Positions 59,332-64,000 of a DNA stretch of 64,000 nt are shown here, piece after piece; the stretch's first letter is position 1, and the number at the start of each line of letters is the position of its first letter. The notes beneath the pieces are model-generated. The model made no database searches. It had not been told where the DNA came from and saw only the letters and a program-made list of their open reading frames with translations. Position numbers and translations under genes: made by a program. This DNA comes from Rhodospirillales bacterium (lineage in GTDB: Bacteria > Pseudomonadota > Alphaproteobacteria > ATCC43930 > CGMCC-115725), in NCBI GenBank assembly GCA_947473305.1, contig CANJCB010000015.1:1-64000 (forward strand), written 5' to 3'.

Positions 59332-60354
59332 GTGAGGCTTTTCGGCGTCGCCCTTTCCGCTGTCCTGCTCGCAGCGAGCACCGTCGCCTGGGCCCAACCC
59401 AAGACGGCGGACGGTCTGCGTATCGTGAAATTCGGCACCGTGGGCGGGACGACCGACGCCGGTCTCGTCATCGCCGACGAGATGGGCTTCTTCAAGGATT
59501 TGGGCATCAAGCTGGAATTGAACCGGATCGGCTCCGGCCCAGCCCTTCTGGCAGCCGTCGTGACCGAGCAGATCGATGGCGGCGGCGTCTCGCTCACCCC
59601 CGGCCTCTTCGCCGCGGCGCAACAGGGCGTGAAGCTCAAGCTCGTGGGCGACAAGCAGAGCTACAGCCCCGGCTTTTCCTCGTCCTGGGTCGTTGCCCGA
59701 CCGGAATATGTGAAGGCGACAGTCAAGGAGAGCTTCGTCGCCCTCAAGGGCAAGAAGATGGCGATCAATTCCAAGGGCACTATCGCCTATATGGCGCTGC
59801 TCGACGCCTTCAAGTTCTATGGCCTCGAGCCCAAGGACATCAATGTGGTGGAACTGGGCCATCGCGACATGATGCCGGGCCTCGCCAGCGGCGCCGTCGA
59901 AAGCGCCTATATGCTGGAACCCTTCATCACCCAGAGCGTGAAAGCCAACATCGGCAAGGAGGTTTCCGACCTGATGGATGTGCGCTCCCCCGGCTCGACC
60001 GCCGTGCCGATCGTCTATGGCGAGAAATTCGCTGCCGACACCAAGTCCGCCAACGCCTTCATGCTGGCCTATATGAAAGGCGTTCGCGCCTATAACGACG
60101 CCTATCGCAAGGACATCGACAAGGAGAAGGTTGTCGGCATGATCGCCCGCTATACGAAGCTCGATCCGGCGCTGATCCGCGACAGCCATCCAACCGCGCT
60201 CGAGCCCAACCAATATGTGAACCAGCCCTATATCGAGGAGGTCGAGAGGTTCTTCATGTCGCTGGGCTCGCTCCGGGCGATCACGCCGGCCAAGGAGATC
60301 GTCGATCCGTCTTTCGCGAATGAGGCGGTCAAGATCCTCGGCGAATATAAGTAG
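59332..60354 (+). CDS. ABC transporter substrate-binding protein (NMT1/SsuA type)
   Basis: A 340-residue binding protein with a signal peptide (LFGVALSAVLLAASTVAWAQ) and an NMT1-like body: IVKFGTVGGTTDAGLVIADE, GFFKDLGIKLELNRIGSG, LAAVVTEQIDGGGVSLTPG. The start is GTG at 59332, 12 bases after the VOC gene, with AGGAG upstream. The ATPase and permease that most likely complete its importer lie 2.7 kb downstream (63031 and 63858), with four redox genes in between. Confidence 0.88.
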   Translation: MRLFGVALSAVLLAASTVAWAQPKTADGLRIVKFGTVGGTTDAGLVIADEMGFFKDLGIKLELNRIGSGPALLAAVVTEQIDGGGVSLTPGLFAAAQQGVKLKLVGDKQSYSPGFSSSWVVARPEYVKATVKESFVALKGKKMAINSKGTIAYMALLDAFKFYGLEPKDINVVELGHRDMMPGLASGAVESAYMLEPFITQSVKANIGKEVSDLMDVRSPGSTAVPIVYGEKFAADTKSANAFMLAYMKGVRAYNDAYRKDIDKEKVVGMIARYTKLDPALIRDSHPTALEPNQYVNQPYIEEVERFFMSLGSLRAITPAKEIVDPSFANEAVKILGEYK

Positions 60355-60369
60355 CGGCGGAGGTCACTC

Positions 60370-61065
60370 ATGGCCCTCACGACAACGGACGTGCTGGAGA
60401 CGATCTCCCGGCTCAACGCCGAAAGCGGCCGGAAGGCCCATCCTCTCTATAGGGCGCTGGAGGACGGCGGGCTGAACCGCGCGCAGCTGCGGTACTTCTG
60501 CCTGCAGAACAGCGTGATCCCACTCTACAACCACAACCTCCACGGCCGGATGTATGTCTCCTGCCCCGATCCTGAGTTCCGCGAGAAACTCGCCGAAGTG
60601 GGATACGAAGAGGCGACCGGCCGGATCTATGCGGATGGAATCCCGCATTACAAACTCTACATCAACCATGCCAAGGCCTTCGGCATCACCCGCGAAGAGC
60701 TTTATTCGGTCGACTACTGCGCCGGTGCCGACACGGTGCTGCTCTTCCTCTCCGACGCCTGCGACCGCTTCATCGAGGGCGTGGCCGCAGTCATGCTGGT
60801 GGGCGAAGCGCAGGGGCCGGGCTCCGATGGCCGCATCGCCCAGACGCTGCAACGCGAGCATCACCTCTCCGACGAAGAAGTCGCCTTCTACGTCGTCCAT
60901 GACAAGGCAGATGAGGACCACGGCGACGTGGGCCGCTTCCTCCTGGAAAAATTCGTGAAGAGCGACGCCGAGCGTCAACTCATGATCGACGTCGCCGCCA
61001 AATCCAACAAGATCCGCCGCCGCATGTACGACGAGGTCTGGTCGAACATGCAAGGCTTGGCTTAG
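60370..61065 (+). CDS. haem-oxygenase-like di-iron oxidase (HDO) family protein, copy A
   Basis: A 231-residue all-helical protein of the PqqC/TenA/CADD-like superfamily. Likely metal ligands are Glu80/81 (YEEATGR), His93 (IPHYKL), Glu146 (LVGEAQ), His177, Asp181 and His184 (VVHDKADEDHGD). The H-x3-D-x2-H pattern matches CADD and other HDO enzymes, which use a di-iron cluster and O2 on amino acids, fatty acids or quinone precursors. A copy of the same length lies at 61982, with an aspartate-dehydrogenase-like gene between. PqqC- or TenA-like cofactor-free roles are less likely because the acidic ligands are kept. Confidence 0.82.
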   Translation: MALTTTDVLETISRLNAESGRKAHPLYRALEDGGLNRAQLRYFCLQNSVIPLYNHNLHGRMYVSCPDPEFREKLAEVGYEEATGRIYADGIPHYKLYINHAKAFGITREELYSVDYCAGADTVLLFLSDACDRFIEGVAAVMLVGEAQGPGSDGRIAQTLQREHHLSDEEVAFYVVHDKADEDHGDVGRFLLEKFVKSDAERQLMIDVAAKSNKIRRRMYDEVWSNMQGLA

Positions 61066-61104
61066 AACTCTTTCCCGGCTCTCGTTACATCAGGATTCAC
61101 CCTC

Positions 61105-61965
61105 ATGTCGTCATCGGTTACCGCATTGCATCCCGCACCCAAAGCTCAAACCGCAAGGCCTATGACCAGGGTCGCCATCGCCGGCCTCGGCGCGATCGGT
61201 GCGGCGCTGGCGCGGAAGCTGGGCGCTGGCGAAATACCGGGGATCGAGTTGGTCGCCGTTTCGGCGCGGGATCACGACAAGGCGCGGGCGACTCTCGGCG
61301 TTTCGCTGTCCAAGCTTCCGATCCTCTCCTTGAGTGAACTTGCCTCGGTGGCGGATGTGGTCGTCGAATGTGCCCCGGCAGCGATCTTCGAGCAGATCGT
61401 CCGGCCGGTGGTGGAAGCTGGCAAGAAGGCGATGGTCCTGAGCGTCGGCGCGCTGCTCTCCCACTACGACCTCGTCGAAGTGGCGCGCGTGAACGGCGGC
61501 CAGATCATCGTGCCGACCGGCGCGCTCCTCGGCCTGGACGCCGTGGGTGCGGCGGCCGAAGGCAAGATCAACAAGATCACCATGGAAAGCCGGAAGCCTC
61601 CCGCGGGTCTGATGGGTGCGCCTCACCTCATCGAGCACAAGATCAACATCGAGGGCCTCAAGGAACCGCTGCGGGTCTTCGAAGGCACCGCGCGAGAAGC
61701 CGCCAAGGGTTTCCCCGCCAATCTCAATGTCGCCGTCGCCCTCTCGCTCGCCGGCATCGGCCCGGACAACACGCGGCTGGAGATCTGGGCCGATCCGACG
61801 ATCACCCGCAACACCCATCGCATCACCATCGACAGCGACAGCGCCCACATCGACATGAAGATCGAGAACATCCCCAGCGAAAACCCCAAAACCGGGCGGA
61901 TCACCGCGCTGAGCGTTATCTCGGCGTTGCGCAAGCTCACCAGCCCGCTTCGCGTCGGCACCTGA
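61105..61965 (+). CDS. L-aspartate dehydrogenase (NadX)-like protein
   Basis: A 286-residue protein of the AspDH (DUF108) family: Rossmann motif VAIAGLGAIGAALA (about 23-36), VVECAP, SVGALLSH, VPTGALLGLDA, and the C-terminal catalytic region WADPTITRNTHRI with His238, then NIPSENPKTG. The family makes iminoaspartate from aspartate (first step to NAD) or runs in reverse. No nadA or nadC is near; instead it lies between two di-iron oxidase-like genes, so it may make or use an amino- or imino-acid in their pathway. An alternative start is 61162. Confidence 0.87.
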   Translation: MSSSVTALHPAPKAQTARPMTRVAIAGLGAIGAALARKLGAGEIPGIELVAVSARDHDKARATLGVSLSKLPILSLSELASVADVVVECAPAAIFEQIVRPVVEAGKKAMVLSVGALLSHYDLVEVARVNGGQIIVPTGALLGLDAVGAAAEGKINKITMESRKPPAGLMGAPHLIEHKINIEGLKEPLRVFEGTAREAAKGFPANLNVAVALSLAGIGPDNTRLEIWADPTITRNTHRITIDSDSAHIDMKIENIPSENPKTGRITALSVISALRKLTSPLRVGT

Positions 61966-61981
61966 GAGCGAGGAAAAGACC

Positions 61982-62677
61982 ATGGCGCTCACCACCTCGG
62001 ACGTGCTGGAAGCCGTCACGGAGATGAACCGCAAGAGCGGCCGCAAGAGCCATCCGCTCTATCAGGCGTTGGAGGCGGGCGATGTCAACCTTGCCCAGAT
62101 GCGTTACCTCTGCAAGCAGATGAGCATCATCCCGCTCTATAACCACAATATGCATGGGCGGATGTATGTGGCCTGTCCCGATCCGGAACTCAGGGAACGC
62201 CTCGCCGAGGTCGCCTATGAAGAGGCCACGGGCCGGATCTATGCGGACGGCATCCCGCATTACAAACTCTACATCCACCACGCCGAAGCCCTTGGCATCA
62301 GCCGAGAGGAACTCTACGCCACCGAATATTGCGCCAGCGCAGAAGGCATGATGCTTTTCCTGTCCGACGCCTGCAGCCGCTTCCTGGAGGGTGTCGCCGC
62401 CGTCTCGCTCGTGGGCGAAGCGCAGGTGCCGGGCCTCGCCAACCGCATCGCCCAGATGCTTCAGCGCAAGTTCGGTCTCGACGACAAGGGCGTCGCCTTT
62501 TTTGTGGTGCATGACAAGGCCGACGAAGATCATGGCGATGCGGGCCGCAGCATGCTCGACCGCTTCGCCAAGACCGAAGAACAGCGCCAACTCGTGATCG
62601 ACGTGGCCCGGAAATCCAACAAGATCCGCCGCGCGATGTTCGACGAGATCTGGACCACCGCCCAAAGTCTCGCTTGA
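61982..62677 (+). CDS. haem-oxygenase-like di-iron oxidase (HDO) family protein, copy B
   Basis: A 231-residue paralogue of the protein at 60370, alignable end to end without gaps, with all candidate ligands at the same places (Glu80/81, His93, Glu146, His177, Asp181, His184). Differences cluster at about 33-48, 114-125 and 148-166, parts that would line the substrate cavity or the subunit contact. The start lies 16 bases after the AspDH-like stop. The two copies could form a heterodimer or catalyse successive oxidations. Confidence 0.82.
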   Translation: MALTTSDVLEAVTEMNRKSGRKSHPLYQALEAGDVNLAQMRYLCKQMSIIPLYNHNMHGRMYVACPDPELRERLAEVAYEEATGRIYADGIPHYKLYIHHAEALGISREELYATEYCASAEGMMLFLSDACSRFLEGVAAVSLVGEAQVPGLANRIAQMLQRKFGLDDKGVAFFVVHDKADEDHGDAGRSMLDRFAKTEEQRQLVIDVARKSNKIRRAMFDEIWTTAQSLA

Positions 62678-62703
62678 GACCAACGACCCGCTAGAGGAAG
62701 ACC

Positions 62704-63006
62704 ATGGCAGAAATCATCCTGAACCTGAACGACATCCCCGATGGCGGGGCAAAGATCGTCGAGGCGGATCCCCGGCAGAAAATCGCCGTCTTCCGGGTCG
62801 GCGACAGATGTGCCGCGATCCTCAACCGCTGTCCCCATGCCGGGGGCTCGCTCGGCGAGGGTCCCTTCGACGGAACGACAGTCAAGTGCCCGCTGCACGC
62901 CTTCCGGGTGGACGTCTGGAAAGGCGTCGGCAATGCCGGCAAGCCCGTAAAGAAGTATGCGGTGCAGGTCGAGGGCGACAAGGTCTCGATCACCGTTCCC
63001 GAATAA
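62704..63006 (+). CDS. Rieske-type [2Fe-2S] ferredoxin
   Basis: A 100-residue soluble Rieske protein: cluster ligands Cys43-x-His45 (RCPHAGG) and Cys62-x2-His65 (KCPLHAF), with 16 residues between. It resembles the ferredoxin components of aromatic dioxygenases (BphF/CarAc type). In this position it could pass electrons to the two HDO proteins or serve the ring-hydroxylating oxygenases at 15-17 kb and 35-36 kb, which lack their own. No ferredoxin reductase gene is in the window. Confidence 0.9.
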   Translation: MAEIILNLNDIPDGGAKIVEADPRQKIAVFRVGDRCAAILNRCPHAGGSLGEGPFDGTTVKCPLHAFRVDVWKGVGNAGKPVKKYAVQVEGDKVSITVPE

Positions 63007-63030
63007 GACGGCCAGGGCGGGAGGCGGGAG

Positions 63031-63861
63031 GTGGCCGATACCGTGACCGACGCCCTGCGCCCCTTCGCCCTCGACCTCACCAATATTCGCAAAGTCTTTT
63101 TCGCGCGCCAGCAGGCGGTAGAGGCCATTTCCAATGTCTCGCTCCGCATCCAGGAGGGCGAAGTGGTCGCGGTGCTTGGACCGTCCGGCTGCGGCAAGAG
63201 CACCTTGCTGCGCATCCTCGCGGGCCTCGACACGGATTTCACGGGCACTCTCGACTGGGGCCATGTGGACGGCTCGACGGACAAGGAGCGCTTGCGCAGC
63301 GCGACCGTCTTCCAGTCCGATTCGACCTTTCCCTGGCTCGATGCGCGGAAGAACGTGCTGATGGGTCTTTCAGGCTTGACGCTCGACCGAAAGACCGCGG
63401 CGGCGCGGGCCGACACCTATCTCAACCTCGTCGGCCTCGGCGCCTTCCAAAAATCCTATCCCCACGAGCTTTCAGGTGGGATGCGGCAGCGCGTGGCCAT
63501 CGCCCGCGCGCTTGCCACCGAGCCGCTGCTTCTCTTGATGGACGAGCCCTTGGCGGCGCTCGACAGCCAGACCCGGCTCGTCATGCAGCAGGAATTGCTG
63601 CGAATCTGGGCCAAGACCCGCTCGACCGTCGTCTATATCACCCACGACATCGGCGAGGCGCTGACGCTCGCCGACCGGATCGTCGTAATGACCGCGCGGC
63701 CTGGCCGTATCAAGGCGATCGAGACAGTGCCCTTCGGGGCGGACCGCAACGTGATCGCCCTGCGGGGCGAACCCGAATTCGGGCGGCTTGAGGTCGCTCT
63801 TTGGCAACTCCTTGCCGATGAAGTCGGCCAGACCCTGCAACAGCAGGAACTCGCGTCATGA
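63031..63861 (+). CDS. ABC transporter ATPase (nitrate/sulfonate/taurine type)
   Basis: A 276-residue ATPase: Walker A GPSGCGKSTLLRILAGL (about 50), FQSDSTFPWLDARKNVLMGL (Q-loop), signature ELSGGMRQRVAIARAL (about 148), Walker B LLLMDEPLAALD. The start is GTG at 63031, preceded by GGGAGG. Its stop overlaps the next permease start (ATGA). It most likely serves the binding protein at 59332. Confidence 0.9.
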   Translation: MADTVTDALRPFALDLTNIRKVFFARQQAVEAISNVSLRIQEGEVVAVLGPSGCGKSTLLRILAGLDTDFTGTLDWGHVDGSTDKERLRSATVFQSDSTFPWLDARKNVLMGLSGLTLDRKTAAARADTYLNLVGLGAFQKSYPHELSGGMRQRVAIARALATEPLLLLMDEPLAALDSQTRLVMQQELLRIWAKTRSTVVYITHDIGEALTLADRIVVMTARPGRIKAIETVPFGADRNVIALRGEPEFGRLEVALWQLLADEVGQTLQQQELAS

Positions 63862-64000
63862 CCGAAGCGGTGGTCGCCGATCTTGGCACATTGCGCGATG
63901 CCGATCGTCAGCGCCGCCGGAAGACGAAGCAGCTCCAATTCGTTCTAGGGATCGGCTTCCCGATCTGCCTGCTGGTAGTCTGGGAAATCCTGACCCGGAC
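63858..64000 (+). CDS. ABC transporter permease, N-terminal part (cut by window end)
   Basis: An open frame begins at ATG 63858, overlapping the ATPase stop, and runs off the right edge after 47 codons. The translation starts MTEAVVADLGTLRDADRQ and goes on with a basic stretch (RRRKTK), then the hydrophobic helix FVLGIGFPICLLVVWEIL, as in permeases of the SsuC/TauC group. Only the first helix is visible. Confidence 0.75.
   Translation, partial: MTEAVVADLGTLRDADRQRRRKTKQLQFVLGIGFPICLLVVWEILTR

Noticed and set aside
61105-61965. NAD biosynthesis role for the aspartate-dehydrogenase-like gene
   Set aside because: nadA and nadC are absent around it; the neighbours are oxidases and transport genes, so the role is left open.
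60370-62677. Assigning the two helical proteins as PqqC or thiaminase TenA
   Set aside because: No pqq or thi genes nearby, and the kept Glu and H-x3-D-x2-H ligands fit di-iron oxidases better.
1-64000. tRNA, rRNA, CRISPR arrays, prophage or conjugation genes
   Set aside because: None recognised on either strand.

Overview
The window is high-GC DNA with dense, tightly spaced genes, ATGA and TGATG stop/start overlaps, some GTG and TTG starts, and a very large share of catabolic and ABC-uptake genes. This fits a soil or rhizosphere-type alphaproteobacterium (Rhodospirillales/Hyphomicrobiales-like). The assignment is inferred from gene content only. There are no rRNA or tRNA genes and no CRISPR array, so the lineage cannot be fixed. 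Apart from a pentose-phosphate operon the window is almost all accessory metabolism, arranged as modules that often carry their own importer.

Layout. 1-6200: a probable IS701-type transposase end at the left edge, a YqhA-like membrane protein, a lipoprotein, a ketopantoate-reductase-like/ThDP-enzyme pair, and small or secreted proteins. 6293-17225: a remnant and an intact copy of flavin monooxygenases (plus strand), then a long minus-strand series. Read in transcription order the series is ring-hydroxylating oxygenase alpha and beta, HpcH-type aldolase, ADP-forming acyl-CoA synthetase, amidase, acyl-CoA dehydrogenase, a hydroxycinnamoyl-CoA hydratase/lyase-like enzyme and a second acyl-CoA dehydrogenase, with a LysR gene upstream. 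This resembles CoA-dependent phenylpropanoid catabolism. 18567-23895: PrpD-like protein, flavin monooxygenase, FAH-family hydrolase, and a thiolase-like/DUF35 pair lacking several canonical residues. 23964-30400: a fused CydDC-like exporter, a deletion remnant of glycerol kinase, two periplasmic binding proteins, and a scrap of a 2-oxoglutarate/Fe(II)-type oxygenase. 30516-34558: gnd-zwf-pgl-glucokinase operon. 34555-40430 (minus): importer, SDR and a second ring-hydroxylating oxygenase in one apparent operon. 40640-47706: second ThDP enzyme, deacetylase, amidohydrolase, IPNS-like oxygenase, class II aldolase, CoA transferase. 47713-48156: two small related proteins. 48362-57415 (plus): an importer with Asp/Glu-racemase-like and amidohydrolase genes, then a complete branched-chain-type (Liv) importer.

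57501 to the right edge (plus) is the most unusual module: alpha/beta hydrolase, extradiol-type dioxygenase, binding protein, two near-identical-length haem-oxygenase-like di-iron proteins flanking an aspartate-dehydrogenase-like protein, a Rieske ferredoxin, then the ATPase and permease of an importer. The redox genes thus sit between the binding protein and the rest of its apparent transporter. Uptake, oxidation and ring-cleavage functions appear to be expressed together; the substrate cannot be read from sequence.

Signs of genome turnover are frequent: three gene remnants (two beside or within the same window as intact paralogues), a dispersed palindromic repeat present twice, and a probable IS end.
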